A stretch of 64,000 nt of DNA from Yaniella sp. (GTDB lineage: Bacteria; Actinomycetota; Actinomycetes; Actinomycetales; Micrococcaceae), in the NCBI RefSeq assembly GCF_030453185.1, contig NZ_JAKDKW010000001.1, forward strand, positions 1 through 64,000, in the 5' to 3' direction. Positions 41,610 to 51,764 of the stretch are shown piece by piece. The position numbers and the translations under genes are program-made. How positions within the stretch are numbered: the stretch's first letter is position 1; every line of letters begins with the position of its first letter. Below the pieces are notes generated by a model that was given only the letters and a program-made list of their open reading frames with translations, made no database searches and had not been told where the DNA came from.

Positions 41610-41975
41610 TTACATGTCGAAGCGCCAAAGTGTTGCTACAAGTGCGGCAATGACTGCCGTGCCACCAGTAGCATGTGCCAAGCCCGTAGAGATCTCCTGA
41701 CCTCGGTTGATTTTACGACGGCCTAGAAGAGCTGTAGTAAAGACCATAAGGCCCAAGAGCAGTTTGATCGTGAGCTTAATACGTTGTGCAGGATCCCCAA
41801 TGCCGTTCATCTCAGCGAGTCCGAAGAGGACCACGCCCGAGATGATCATGAAGATTGCTCCGTACCACTGTGATGTAGTAACGGTTGGTTTTTTGAAGTT
41901 GGCTAACCAACCCCCAACAATCGCTGCCATTGACAGGATATGGACTGCGATGAAGATCGTATTGACGATAGTCAT
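41610..41975 (-). CDS. Small multi-TM membrane protein
   Basis: Four predicted hydrophobic segments; no family recognised with certainty. Confidence 0.7.
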   Translation of the reverse strand: MTIVNTIFIAVHILSMAAIVGGWLANFKKPTVTTSQWYGAIFMIISGVVLFGLAEMNGIGDPAQRIKLTIKLLLGLMVFTTALLGRRKINRGQEISTGLAHATGGTAVIAALVATLWRFDM

Positions 41976-41994
41976 AAAATTACTGGCGTTCCTT

Positions 41995-43776
41995 TCAGAG
42001 GCCTAGTTGGCCACCGAACTCACCGGTTTCGAGACGGTTCTTCAGCGTAGTCATAAACCGACCGGCGTCTGCTCCGTCTACGATGCGGTGATCGTAGGTG
42101 AGTGAGAGATACATCATATGACGGATAGCAATGGAATCATTGCCGTCGGCATCAGCCATGACCACTGGGCGTTTCACAATATTTCCTGGCCCCAAAATCG
42201 CTACCTGCGGCTGGTTGATCACCGGTGTATCAAACAGTGCACCAAATGAGCCGAGGTTAGTGATCGAGAATGTACCACCGGACAGTTCGTCAGGTTTGAC
42301 TTGGTTATCACGGGTACGCAGTGCAACATCTGAAATGGAACTGGCAATGCCAGCCAGATTGAGGTTGCCTGCGTTCTTGATGACTGGCACCAGGAGACCG
42401 CGCTCAGTGTCTACCGCAATACCGATATCTTCAGTGTTGTGGTAGGTAATCTCTTGCGTTTCAGTGTTGTACTGAGCATTCAGAGCTGGGTGAGCACGGA
42501 GTGCCTCAGTGGTGGCTTGAGTAATGAACGCAAGGAATGTGAGGTTAGCGCCGTTCTCAGCTTTGAACCGCTCTTTGACCTGATTACGAAGGTTGACGAT
42601 TCGAGTCATATCGATTTCGTGAACCTGTGTCAGCTGTGCAGAGGTATCCAGCGATTCGACCATACGATCAGCGATGACACGACGGATGCGGGACGCTTTT
42701 TCAGTGGTGCCACGTTTGGACGGATCGATTGAAGAAGCCGGGTCTTTCGGTGCCGGACGCGAGGTCTGCTGTGAGGCGACAGGTCCAGATGCTGGAGCTG
42801 CTGCCTTTTCGCTCTTAGACTCGTACTCTTTTGCTGCTGCAGCAGCGAGCACGTCTTGCTTGCGGATGCGACCGCCCACACCAGTACCGGTGACCTGGTC
42901 TAGATCGACATCTTGTTCACGCGCTAGACGACGAACCAACGGAGTGACGTATCCGTCACCACGTGGAGTTTCATCGGGCGAACTTGGTGTCTCTTCTGCA
43001 GCTGGTGCAGGAGTTGGTGCTGGAGCAGGCTCAGGTTCTGGAGCTGCCTCAGGTTCTGGGGTTGGCTCGGGCTTTTCCTCAACGGGCTTTGACTCGGAAG
43101 CTTCCTGCGCCGGTGCCGGGGCTGGAGCTTCTTCAGCAGGTGCGGAGTCTGAAGATCCAACGAGGGCTAGGACTTGGCCTACCTCGATGTCTTCGTCTTC
43201 CTGAACCTTGATTTCTAGTACGGTACCGGCCACAGGGGATGGGATCTCGGTATCGACTTTGTCTGTCGAGATTTCCACGATTGGTTCGTCGACCTCAATG
43301 GTATCGCCGACTTCTTTTAGCCAACGGGTAACGGTACCTTCAGTAACCGATTCGCCCAATTCTGGCAGGGTGACTTCTTGGGCATCAGCAGATGCTGAAG
43401 CTGGTGCCTCTTCCTGCGCGGCTGGCTCTGGTGTCTCGGCGGTCTCTTCAGCCGGTTCGGCAGCTTCTTCTGGTTCTTCTTCGGCAGGCGCATCTTCTCC
43501 AGCGGAGTCATCCGCGGGGGCATCAGCTGCAGACTCACCTTCGTCGCCAACGACTGCTAAGCCTTGGCCGACCTCGATGTCTTCGTCTTCCTGAACGAGA
43601 ATTTCTAGGACTGTTCCAGCGACAGGGGATGGAATTTCGGTGTCGACTTTGTCTGTCGAGATTTCCACGATTGGTTCGTCGACCTCAATGGTGTCGCCGA
43701 CTTCTTTTAGCCAACGGGTAACGGTACCTTCAGTAACCGATTCGCCCAGTTCTGGCAGAGTAATGGTTTCAGACAT
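41995..43776 (-). CDS. sucB: 2-oxo acid dehydrogenase E2 component (SucB-type), two lipoyl domains
   Basis: Two [10 protein letters not shown]-like lipoyl motifs ([14 protein letters not shown]), E3-binding domain, catalytic [13 protein letters not shown]. Confidence 0.93.
   Translation of the reverse strand: MSETITLPELGESVTEGTVTRWLKEVGDTIEVDEPIVEISTDKVDTEIPSPVAGTVLEILVQEDEDIEVGQGLAVVGDEGESAADAPADDSAGEDAPAEEEPEEAAEPAEETAETPEPAAQEEAPASASADAQEVTLPELGESVTEGTVTRWLKEVGDTIEVDEPIVEISTDKVDTEIPSPVAGTVLEIKVQEDEDIEVGQVLALVGSSDSAPAEEAPAPAPAQEASESKPVEEKPEPTPEPEAAPEPEPAPAPTPAPAAEETPSSPDETPRGDGYVTPLVRRLAREQDVDLDQVTGTGVGGRIRKQDVLAAAAAKEYESKSEKAAAPASGPVASQQTSRPAPKDPASSIDPSKRGTTEKASRIRRVIADRMVESLDTSAQLTQVHEIDMTRIVNLRNQVKERFKAENGANLTFLAFITQATTEALRAHPALNAQYNTETQEITYHNTEDIGIAVDTERGLLVPVIKNAGNLNLAGIASSISDVALRTRDNQVKPDELSGGTFSITNLGSFGALFDTPVINQPQVAILGPGNIVKRPVVMADADGNDSIAIRHMMYLSLTYDHRIVDGADAGRFMTTLKNRLETGEFGGQLGL
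43173..43375 (-). repeat. Lipoyl-domain repeat copy 2
   Basis: About 200-bp near-identical to 43563..43765 at 390-bp offset. Confidence 0.9.
43563..43765 (-). repeat. Lipoyl-domain repeat copy 1
   Basis: See copy 2; central 120 bp differ at about 3 positions by eye. Confidence 0.9.
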
Positions 43777-43859
43777 TACGTCCGGTTTCCTCTCTATTCC
43801 TCTTCGAATGCTCACACGTTCAGTGCTATAAGCACAGGTGGCAAAACCACCATGGTGGA

Positions 43860-45233
43860 CTAGGCGTGCAACGGGAATCCGTTGAGTATCATTGCTGCTT
43901 CACCCAGGGATTCGTTCTGTGTTGGGTGTGCGTGGATGAAGTGGGCGACATCCTCTGGGTATGCCTCCCAGTTGACGATCAGCTGTGCTTCACCAATCTG
44001 TTCTGAAATTCGGTCACCGATTGCGTGCACGCCGACGATTGGACCATGTTTCTGTCGAATCATCTTTACAATACCGCTGGTACCGATGATTGTGGATTTA
44101 CCGTTTCCGGCGAGGTTGTACTCGACGGTTTCAACATTATCGGAACCGAATTCTTCCTGTGCGACTGGTTCAGTCATGCCAACAGAAATAATTTCTGGTG
44201 TCGTGAACGTCACTCCAGGAATATTGCGGTCCTCGACCTTCAAGGGGTTATTACCCATGATCTCTTCGATCACAAAGTGGCCGTGCTGATAACCGCGGTG
44301 TGCCAGCTGTTTGCCTTTCACAATGTCACCGATTGCGTAAATATCGCCTACACCGGTGTGTAGGCGATCGTTTGTGGCAACGTGTGCGCCGTCCATCGGA
44401 ATGTTGACGTCTTCGTAGCCCATGTTTTCGGTGTTTGCTTTGCGTCCGGTGGCCACCAAGCAAATGTCGGCTTCGAACTCTTTCCCATCGGCCAAGGTGA
44501 CCTTGACACCGTCTGAGGTTTCTTCGACTTTCTCAAAGAAGACGCCGAGATTTGACTTGATACCGGCCTTACGGAAGTTGCGTGTTAGTTGCTTGATAAT
44601 AGCAGGGTCCTCGTTTGGAACGAGTGTGTCCAAGCCTTCGATGATGGTCACATCCATACCGTAAGAGTTCCATGCAGAAGCAAACTCCGAACCGATGACA
44701 CCGCCACCCAGCACGATTGCAGATTTTGGAGTGTAGTCCAACTGCAGTGCTTCGGTGGATGTGAGAATCTTATCGGAGATCGTGAGGCCCATGGTGTTGG
44801 AAACAGAACCGGAAGCGAGGATGATGTGTTTACCGGTGTAGACGGTGCCATCAACATCGATCTGGTTTTCAGACACCAGGCGACCATTGCCTGAAATTGT
44901 GGTCACCTTCCGCATTTTCAGTAGTCCCTGAAGACCTTTGAATTTGCCATCAACGATTTTGTCTTTGTAATCACGGACAGCTGCCATGTCGATCGACTCG
45001 AAGGTCGCCTTGACGCCGAATTTCTCGGAAGCGCGTGCTGAGTCGGCAACTTCTGCAGCGTGTAAATAAGCTTTCGTCGGGATACAACCGTAGTGGAGGC
45101 ATACGCCTCCAAGCTTGTCCCGTTCAATAATTCCTACGGATAGTCCGTGGTGTGATGCACGTATTGCTGCAGCATATCCGGCGGAGCCACCGCCGAGAAT
45201 TAGTACGTCGAATTCTGTAGCGGTTTCAGTCAC
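43860..45233 (-). CDS. lpd: Dihydrolipoyl dehydrogenase
   Basis: [15 protein letters not shown] (redox-active Cys pair), [23 protein letters not shown]. Confidence 0.96.
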   Translation of the reverse strand: MTETATEFDVLILGGGSAGYAAAIRASHHGLSVGIIERDKLGGVCLHYGCIPTKAYLHAAEVADSARASEKFGVKATFESIDMAAVRDYKDKIVDGKFKGLQGLLKMRKVTTISGNGRLVSENQIDVDGTVYTGKHIILASGSVSNTMGLTISDKILTSTEALQLDYTPKSAIVLGGGVIGSEFASAWNSYGMDVTIIEGLDTLVPNEDPAIIKQLTRNFRKAGIKSNLGVFFEKVEETSDGVKVTLADGKEFEADICLVATGRKANTENMGYEDVNIPMDGAHVATNDRLHTGVGDIYAIGDIVKGKQLAHRGYQHGHFVIEEIMGNNPLKVEDRNIPGVTFTTPEIISVGMTEPVAQEEFGSDNVETVEYNLAGNGKSTIIGTSGIVKMIRQKHGPIVGVHAIGDRISEQIGEAQLIVNWEAYPEDVAHFIHAHPTQNESLGEAAMILNGFPLHA

Positions 45234-45463
45234 GATCGATGCTCCTCATCTTTGCGGAGGTTTGCCCCGCAATCGTCCTCGTAAATGGTTTCCAACCACG
45301 CGTCCGCTCTACTGTGTTTCCTGGAGTTACCAGGTCAGTATCTGGACACTTCCTATTAACTGTATAACTTCCTGCGGCAGTTGTTCCATAACCTGTACCA
45401 CGTTAACACTTTTGCATTTGAAGGACGCATCAAAAAATCGGATTTAAGTGGTGTATATCGCTA

Positions 45464-45494
45464 AATTGGGCCGCCCTTCACGGACGGCCCAATT
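45464..45494 (-). terminator. Hairpin downstream of pepA
   Basis: Perfect 10-bp arms AATTGGGCCG/CGGCCCAATT. Confidence 0.65.
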
Positions 45495-45509
45495 CGCTAC
45501 TTCGTTTCT

Positions 45510-47063
45510 TTACTTACTTTCCCGGTTGCTCACAAATTCAATGAGCGTCCGGACCATGACCCCCGTGGCGTGTTTTCCTGTGTAGCCGCGTGGACTGGAT
45601 TCGTTGAAAGCTGGCCCGGCGATATCGAGATGGGCCCAAGGTGTCTCACCCACAAAGTCACGCAAGAACGCGGCGGCGCCCTGCATGCCGCCGAAGCGTT
45701 CACCGGTGTTTTTCATGTCAGCTACATTCGAGTCGAAGCCGCCGCGGGCTTCTTCTGGTATGGGTAACTCGACGATGATCTCACCAGTTGTCGAAGCAGC
45801 GTTGCTGAGTTCTTTACGCACGTCTTCGCGACCCATGAGACCTGTTGTGCGCACGCCCAGCGCAACCATTGCTGCACCCGTCAGCGTTGCGATGTCGATT
45901 ACAACGTCGGGCTCTTCTTCGGTTGCCGCTATCAGAGCATCAGCCAGAACAAGACGTCCTTCTGCGTCGGTGTTCATCACTTCGACGGTCTTACCGCCGC
46001 GCATCGTGATGATGTCTGAAGGTTTGATACTGGTGGCCGAAGGCATATTCTCGGCCATAGCTAACCAACCGGTGACTTGAACATTCAGGCCGAGCTCCGC
46101 AACTGCGTGCACAACGGCTCCGACCGTGGCAGCGCCGGCCATATCCATTTTCATGGTTTCCATAGAGCCGGCTGGCTTCAACGAGATACCACCGCTGTCA
46201 AAGGTGATTCCTTTTCCAACCAGTGAAATATGGCCCTTGGCATTGTCAGGAGTGTAGTCGAGTTTTACCAACCGAGGCGGGTTAGCTGAACCCTGCCCGA
46301 CGCCAAGCAGGCCTCCAAAGCCGCCTTCTGCGAGCGCTTCTTCGTCGTAAATCGTTGCTGTGACCTTGGAGTTGGCAACCAGGGCGTCGATTTCTTCAGC
46401 GAATGTGCCCGGAAATAGATGTGATGGGGCGGTGTTGACCAGGTCTCGCGTCACGAAGGTAGCCCGCGCTACAACTGCTGCGCGTCGTACAAGTTCATCA
46501 GCATCGGCAATACTGGTCACAAATGTTAAGAACAGATTTTCGACATCGTCATCCGACTCATCCGTTGTTTTATACCCGGCGAATGAATAGGTGCCCAGAA
46601 CTGAACCCTCGGCGACGGCGGTGAGATGTGCTGCGCTTTCGGCTGGCAACGCGACAGTGATATCGGTGATGCCGGACATTTTTGCAGTGGCTGCCCCGGC
46701 AGCGCGACGTAGGGCTTCGGCAGAGATATTTCCGGGAGTGGAATTATCTAAGGTAGGGCTGCCCTGGGCTGGCGACTCGGTGGAGCCGAGGCCTGTAAGT
46801 ACAACAAGTTTGGCCTCGAATTGTGTGGCAGCACCCGCGACGCGTGTCACTTCGTCTGCCTTACCTTTAACACCAAGTGTCTCGAGTTGGTCTTGCAATG
46901 CAGCAACGGCCGTCTCATCAAGACCGGGGGCTACGAGGGCAGGGCCTTCGTCCGTGGACTGAACGCCGAGCACGAGTGCTTCGGTGGATTCAACAGCGTT
47001 GGTCGTTGTCAGTTGGGCGGTGAATTCCGCAATGAAATCAGTGGTAGCGGCATTTTGAGCCAC
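45510..47063 (-). CDS. pepA: Leucyl aminopeptidase
   Basis: VGKGITFDSGG, NTDAEGRLVLADAL, M17 family. Confidence 0.96.
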   Translation of the reverse strand: MAQNAATTDFIAEFTAQLTTTNAVESTEALVLGVQSTDEGPALVAPGLDETAVAALQDQLETLGVKGKADEVTRVAGAATQFEAKLVVLTGLGSTESPAQGSPTLDNSTPGNISAEALRRAAGAATAKMSGITDITVALPAESAAHLTAVAEGSVLGTYSFAGYKTTDESDDDVENLFLTFVTSIADADELVRRAAVVARATFVTRDLVNTAPSHLFPGTFAEEIDALVANSKVTATIYDEEALAEGGFGGLLGVGQGSANPPRLVKLDYTPDNAKGHISLVGKGITFDSGGISLKPAGSMETMKMDMAGAATVGAVVHAVAELGLNVQVTGWLAMAENMPSATSIKPSDIITMRGGKTVEVMNTDAEGRLVLADALIAATEEEPDVVIDIATLTGAAMVALGVRTTGLMGREDVRKELSNAASTTGEIIVELPIPEEARGGFDSNVADMKNTGERFGGMQGAAAFLRDFVGETPWAHLDIAGPAFNESSPRGYTGKHATGVMVRTLIEFVSNRESK

Positions 47064-47106
47064 GAAATCACGTCCTTTGGGTATGTGGCGGAATAGAATT
47101 GATTGG

Positions 47107-47131
47107 CTTCTCCATCATAACGATGGAGAAG
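47107..47131. promoter_or_regulatory. Inverted repeat in divergent pepA/PAC2 promoter region
   Basis: CTTCTCCATC-ataac-GATGGAGAAG, perfect 10-bp arms. Confidence 0.4.
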
Positions 47132-47223
47132 AACATCGGTGAAGGAATAAGCCAACGGTGCTTAGTGTTTTGTTAACCAACATCTTGTGCAGCTTTAGTG
47201 CTAGCCGAAAGTGAGGAGCTTGC

Positions 47224-48375
47224 ATGCTCGATCCGACTGATCTGATTCGTATGTCTTCATCTGCGAGACAACTGTTATCGGGGAAGGCGTCGTCCGATCA
47301 GGCCACTGAGGGAGACCCTGCCATCCATGGCCTGGATATGTTGGTGGTATTTTCCGGTTATCTTGATGCCGGCAGTGTCTCAACGCAACTGGAGAATGCT
47401 TTATTGGAACGGCTGGATCACCAGCGGATAGCGACATTCGATACGGATCAGCTACTCGACTATCGTGCGCGGCGGCCTCAGTTACGCTTCGACGGACGTC
47501 AGTTTTTTGACTACGAGGCCCCAGAACTCGAATTGCATCTTCTGAAAGATCAGATGCAGAAACCATTTCTGTTACTCAGCGGCCCAGAACCGGATTACCA
47601 ATGGGACCGCTTTGTTGCTGCCGTGATGTTGCTCATTGAGCAGTTAGACGTTTCGCTCGTAAGCCTGGTGGATGCCATACCGTTGCCGGTCCCACACACC
47701 CGGCCGTTGGGCGTTACTACCCACGGCAACGCCGAAGAACTGTTGGAGGGGCTCGCGACGTGGTCTCCGAAGGGACGCATTGCCGCTGGTGCAGCACAGC
47801 TGTTGGAATTGCGTGTTGCTGAAGCTGGACGAAAAGTCAGCGGTTACACCCTACATGTGCCGCACTACCTAGCTGATGCAACCTACCCTCAAGCTGCTGT
47901 CGCGTCATTGGAATATGTAGGCGCAGCTATGGAACTGATGTTGCCCAGTGAAGAATTGCGTGAATCTGGCCGAGACGTGGAGCAACAAATTTCAGCACAG
48001 GTACAGAACCGACCGGAGATCGCGTCCATGTTGCAGCGGCTGGAAGAGCGGTACGACGAATACGCAGAGGAACACCAAACACGGTCACTCTTGCTAAATC
48101 GGGATCAAGATATGCCGGATGCCGATGAGATCGGCTCGGCAGTGGAGTCCTACCTGAGCCATCATGTGCAACAGGATGACGCTGGACTCGACGCAGATGA
48201 GCGAGTTGCTCTGGAATACACGGGTACCGTTGGCAAAAAGAAGTCCAGTGAAGACCCCATGCGACCTTCACGTGCCGAGGTTGAACCCGGGTCGATCTGG
48301 TTTATCGTTGACGGACCAGATGATGAAGACGATGAAGGCACTGCCCCGAACGAAACGGATCCTGACGCCGAGTAG
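47224..48375 (+). CDS. PAC2 family protein
   Basis: MLVVFSGYLDAG, VSLVDAIPLPVPHTRPLGVTTHG, HVPHYLADATYPQAA. Confidence 0.9.
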   Translation: MLDPTDLIRMSSSARQLLSGKASSDQATEGDPAIHGLDMLVVFSGYLDAGSVSTQLENALLERLDHQRIATFDTDQLLDYRARRPQLRFDGRQFFDYEAPELELHLLKDQMQKPFLLLSGPEPDYQWDRFVAAVMLLIEQLDVSLVSLVDAIPLPVPHTRPLGVTTHGNAEELLEGLATWSPKGRIAAGAAQLLELRVAEAGRKVSGYTLHVPHYLADATYPQAAVASLEYVGAAMELMLPSEELRESGRDVEQQISAQVQNRPEIASMLQRLEERYDEYAEEHQTRSLLLNRDQDMPDADEIGSAVESYLSHHVQQDDAGLDADERVALEYTGTVGKKKSSEDPMRPSRAEVEPGSIWFIVDGPDDEDDEGTAPNETDPDAE

Positions 48376-48418
48376 ACCATAGGGCCTTACTGCCAGAAGT
48401 TTCAATCAAGAGTTATCC

Positions 48419-48456
48419 ACAATTGTCCTTACCGGCCCCCCGGAAAGGACAATTGT
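48419..48456 (+). terminator. Terminator after PAC2 gene
   Basis: ACAATTGTCCTT-A-CCGG-CCCC-CCGG-A-AAGGACAATTGT followed by CTTT. Confidence 0.75.
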
Positions 48457-48472
48457 CTTTCATGCTGGATTC

Positions 48473-49783
48473 ATGACGCAAAAGAATCAGCATACAGATA
48501 CCAGCGGCCCCCAAAATTTCGAAGCACCTCAGCTTTATACATTTCCGAGCATTACTAGTGAACAAAATCCTGCTGACGGTCGGCTCAAAATTAGCTCCCC
48601 TGAGGATGTTTTGGCTTATATTCAGTGCACTCTTGGTTTTGCCGCCAAGAATTCGTTGGTAGTGGTGGCCTTTGCGGGAAGACAACTCTCCACGGTAGTG
48701 CGTTGCGATTTGCCGCAACCTATTCAACAGATGGTGCGCTCAGATACCCCAGAATGCGTGACGTATATGGATTTCGGGCTGACTGAATCGCAAGAGCTAC
48801 AGCTAATCGACGTTGGGCGCTATATTGGGCAGCTCATGGCCAGTGAATCCACGACCACATCCTGCCTAGTTCTCTATCTTTGTGATGATGTCACGATCTC
48901 TAACCAGCAAGCCTTATCGGTGACTGGCGTTGCGAACTCGGTCATTGCCGCGCAATTTGGGTTACAGCGGGTACCAGTTGAACAGTCTTGGTTAATTCAC
49001 CACAGTTTGCTGTGGCATTTACGGTGTGCATCGACTACTGAATGCTCGGTTCAGGGTAGCGATGTCGGTAGCCCCGAAGAAACTGATATCTTTCGCTCTC
49101 TCGATCCTGAGGGACTGACATCTCAGGAGCCGCTCCCAGCCTCCCGCAAATTGTTATTTCCGCCGGCGCCGCTGACGCTACGTGAGCACCCTGCAGACAC
49201 GCAACGGTTGTTAAATGAACAGCCGCAGCTTGTTTTAGATTGGCTTAATTTATGGGATAACAATGTAGATACCGGACCACAAATGCTCGATTCGCAACAG
49301 GTTGCCGCCTTCTTAGAATCCTTAGAACACGCAAGGATCCGAGAAGCGATAGTTGCTCTGGTCTGCTTCGATATAAATACTGCAATCCAAGGCATGGCTG
49401 CACTGGAAAAATTCCCTACAAGGGTCCTTGCAGCGGCAGACTTAGCCCCGAATTTCCTGGACGGTTTGACGGTAAGGGATTGCATGGAGGGAACTTCTGA
49501 TCGAGCTCCGGATTGGCAACGAGTGCAGCAACTCGAACGTCTGTGCCACCAGCTCCTACCACTTTCTGATGCTCGCTCTGGCGGGGTTGTGGCGGGCATT
49601 CTCGTATGGATTGAATGGGCACGCGGAAGAGGAAGTATTGCCATGACCTACGCCAAACAAGCACGGAAACATTTCCCCACGGAACAATTCCTCATCACTT
49701 TAGAAAAATTCCTTAGCCAAGGTCGCGTAGCTGGGTGGGCAACACGAAAGGGTAGTGCTTGGAGCCCACAACACGCCGCGTGA
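48473..49783 (+). CDS. DUF4192 family protein
   Basis: LKISSPEDVLAYIQCTLGFAAKNSLVVVAF N-terminal motif. Confidence 0.85.
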   Translation: MTQKNQHTDTSGPQNFEAPQLYTFPSITSEQNPADGRLKISSPEDVLAYIQCTLGFAAKNSLVVVAFAGRQLSTVVRCDLPQPIQQMVRSDTPECVTYMDFGLTESQELQLIDVGRYIGQLMASESTTTSCLVLYLCDDVTISNQQALSVTGVANSVIAAQFGLQRVPVEQSWLIHHSLLWHLRCASTTECSVQGSDVGSPEETDIFRSLDPEGLTSQEPLPASRKLLFPPAPLTLREHPADTQRLLNEQPQLVLDWLNLWDNNVDTGPQMLDSQQVAAFLESLEHARIREAIVALVCFDINTAIQGMAALEKFPTRVLAAADLAPNFLDGLTVRDCMEGTSDRAPDWQRVQQLERLCHQLLPLSDARSGGVVAGILVWIEWARGRGSIAMTYAKQARKHFPTEQFLITLEKFLSQGRVAGWATRKGSAWSPQHAA

Positions 49784-49953
49784 CCGCAGATACCTGTCAT
49801 AGACACAACAGCCCCTGTCTTATGGCATAATGTTTTGGTCTAACGGCTGTGTGGAAAAACTTGTTACAAAAGTTTTTTTGTCATGATGGGAACAAAACCA
49901 TCTACTAGCGCGTTACACCCAATAGAGACCCTGCATCCGTGGATCTTGCAACG

Positions 49954-49976
49954 GTCGAACACTCCGAGTGTTCGAC
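49954..49976. promoter_or_regulatory. 23-bp palindrome upstream of rpoD
   Basis: GTCGAACACTC-C-GAGTGTTCGAC, perfect 11-bp arms. Confidence 0.5.
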
Positions 49977-50077
49977 GGAAACAACGATTATCTAAACACG
50001 GACTTGACAGGGTCATAGGCGTGTTGATCGTGTGTGAGCTCGTTACTCATACGGCTGCCAATGAGGAAAGGACCTGA

Positions 50078-51328
50078 GTGACTACTACTCCTAAACAGGC
50101 GACTGCAGCAAAGGCAGCTGCTACCAAAAATGGTAAGAAGGCAACAATGGCTTCTCAAGAGTTTTCTGAGGATGAAGACGAAGAAGAAGAAATTGTCGAC
50201 GATGTGAACTTGGACGTCAAAGAAGAGGACGAAGACGTCGCAGTTGATTCTGACGGTGCTGAAGAAGAAACCGTTGGAGAAGACAAGGTCGAAACCGAAA
50301 TCAAAGAAACCGCCGGTCCCGAAAAGCCAGACATTGCCTCGGCTATACGCGCCGGTGGCTTCGTTGTGTCGGAGACTGAAGAAGATGCACCGCAGCAGCG
50401 TGCCTTGAACGTTATAGGGGCAACAGCCGACCCAGTCAAGGACTACCTCAAACAAATCGGTAAAGTTGCGCTGCTCAATGCAGCCGAAGAAGTAGATCTG
50501 GCTACGCGGATTGAAGCCGGCTTGTACGCGGAGCACAAGGTCCAAGAAGAAGAATATACCGACGTACGATTGCGACGCGACATGCAACTGGTGATTGCCG
50601 ATGGACGTCGTGCCAAGAACCACCTGCTTGAAGCAAACCTGCGCTTGGTCGTATCCCTAGCAAAGCGCTATACAGGTCGCGGCATGCTCTTCCTGGATCT
50701 GATCCAGGAAGGGAACCTAGGCCTGATCCGTGCAGTCGAGAAGTTCGACTACACCAAGGGCTTTAAATTCTCCACATATGCCACATGGTGGATTCGTCAA
50801 GCAATTACTCGTGCGATGGCAGACCAAGCCCGTACCATTCGTATTCCGGTACACATGGTCGAAGTGATCAATAAATTGGCTCGTGTCCAGCGCCAGATGT
50901 TGCAGGATCTCGGACGCGAACCAACTCCGGAAGAGTTGGGTACGGAACTGGATATGACCCCTGAAAAGGTCATTGAGGTTCAAAAATATGGGCGTGAACC
51001 GATTTCACTGCATACTCCACTTGGTGAAGATGGCGACTCAGAATTCGGTGATCTGATTGAAGACTCCGAGGCTGTTGTACCTGCTGATGCGGTGGGCTTC
51101 ACGCTATTACAAGAACAGTTGCACTCCGTTCTAGATACCCTGTCAGAGCGAGAAGCCGGCGTTGTGGCCATGCGTTTTGGACTAACCGATGGCCAGCCAA
51201 AAACTCTTGATGAAATCGGAAAAGTTTACGGTGTAACCCGTGAACGGATTCGTCAGATTGAGTCGAAAACTATGTCGAAATTGCGTCACCCATCACGGTC
51301 ACAAGTGCTGCGGGACTACCTCGAGTAA
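50078..51328 (+). CDS. rpoD: Primary sigma factor RpoD/SigA/HrdB
   Basis: [32 protein letters not shown], region 4 [23 protein letters not shown]; acidic N-terminus; GTG start with AGGAAAGGA SD. Confidence 0.97.
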   Translation: MTTTPKQATAAKAAATKNGKKATMASQEFSEDEDEEEEIVDDVNLDVKEEDEDVAVDSDGAEEETVGEDKVETEIKETAGPEKPDIASAIRAGGFVVSETEEDAPQQRALNVIGATADPVKDYLKQIGKVALLNAAEEVDLATRIEAGLYAEHKVQEEEYTDVRLRRDMQLVIADGRRAKNHLLEANLRLVVSLAKRYTGRGMLFLDLIQEGNLGLIRAVEKFDYTKGFKFSTYATWWIRQAITRAMADQARTIRIPVHMVEVINKLARVQRQMLQDLGREPTPEELGTELDMTPEKVIEVQKYGREPISLHTPLGEDGDSEFGDLIEDSEAVVPADAVGFTLLQEQLHSVLDTLSEREAGVVAMRFGLTDGQPKTLDEIGKVYGVTRERIRQIESKTMSKLRHPSRSQVLRDYLE

Positions 51329-51351
51329 ATCGAAGACTGTAGAAGAGATAG

Positions 51352-51386
51352 AAAGATGGAGCGGCCTATTGGGCCGCTCCATCTTT
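51352..51386 (+). terminator. rpoD terminator
   Basis: AAAGATGGAGCGGCC-tatt-GGGCCGCTCCATCTTT. Confidence 0.85.
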
Positions 51387-51407
51387 CGTTGTGCTAGAAA
51401 TTACTGA

Positions 51408-51474
51408 GCAATACGTAAAAATTCCACGGGTCGGGTCTCATGTGATGAGACCCGACCCGTGGAATAGTATTGCT
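51408..51474 (-). terminator. Long hairpin terminator of DUF7455-like gene
   Basis: Perfect 21-bp arms ATTCCACGGGTCGGGTCTCAT/ATGAGACCCGACCCGTGGAAT, 3-nt loop, minus-strand T-run; outer 8-bp arms AGCAATAC/GTATTGCT. Confidence 0.8.
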
Positions 51475-51518
51475 ACGGTATAGCAGCCCGACTAGCTAAA
51501 AGCTGCAATAACCAGGGC

Positions 51519-51764
51519 CTACAAACTTGCTGCACGCTCCTGCTCAAGGCGGCTCGTTTCGTCCTGCCACACATCAGCCTGGGGACGAAGGTTCTCTTCA
51601 ACCTGACGTGCGTGGTGGGCACAGAAGTACAGCTGACCACCCGAAGGTAGCACTGCACGAACGTAAGCTTGGGCTCCGCAACGGTCGCAACGATCGGCGG
51701 CGTTGAGGGTAGGTTGCTCAAGACTAGTTGCCGTGGACATTGGGCCTCCTAATTTGTGGTCCAA
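51519..51764 (-). CDS. Small Zn-binding-like protein (DUF7455-type)
   Basis: CDRCGAQAYVRAVLPSGGQLYFCAHHA; conserved between rpoD and parE. Confidence 0.85.
   Translation of the reverse strand: MDHKLGGPMSTATSLEQPTLNAADRCDRCGAQAYVRAVLPSGGQLYFCAHHARQVEENLRPQADVWQDETSRLEQERAASL

Noticed and set aside
42674-43204. 176-aa plus-strand ORF opposite sucB
   Set aside because: Low-complexity A/S/G translation of the antisense Ala/Pro/Glu linker of the E2 gene
43173-43765. CRISPR or mobile repeat
   Set aside because: In-frame duplicated lipoyl domains within one gene; only two copies, no spacers, no transposase
43847-43858. CCACCATGGTGG palindrome between lpd and sucB
   Set aside because: Short GC-rich palindrome adjacent to the lpd stop; likely chance or part of weak local structure
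49954-49976. Canonical LexA/SOS box call for the rpoD palindrome
   Set aside because: Half-sites resemble TCGAAC/GTTCGA, but spacing is 9 nt instead of 4; kept only as an unassigned palindrome
49988-50623. 211-aa antisense ORF opposite the rpoD N-terminus
   Set aside because: Phe-rich artefact of the antisense Glu/Lys acidic tract; rpoD is the real gene
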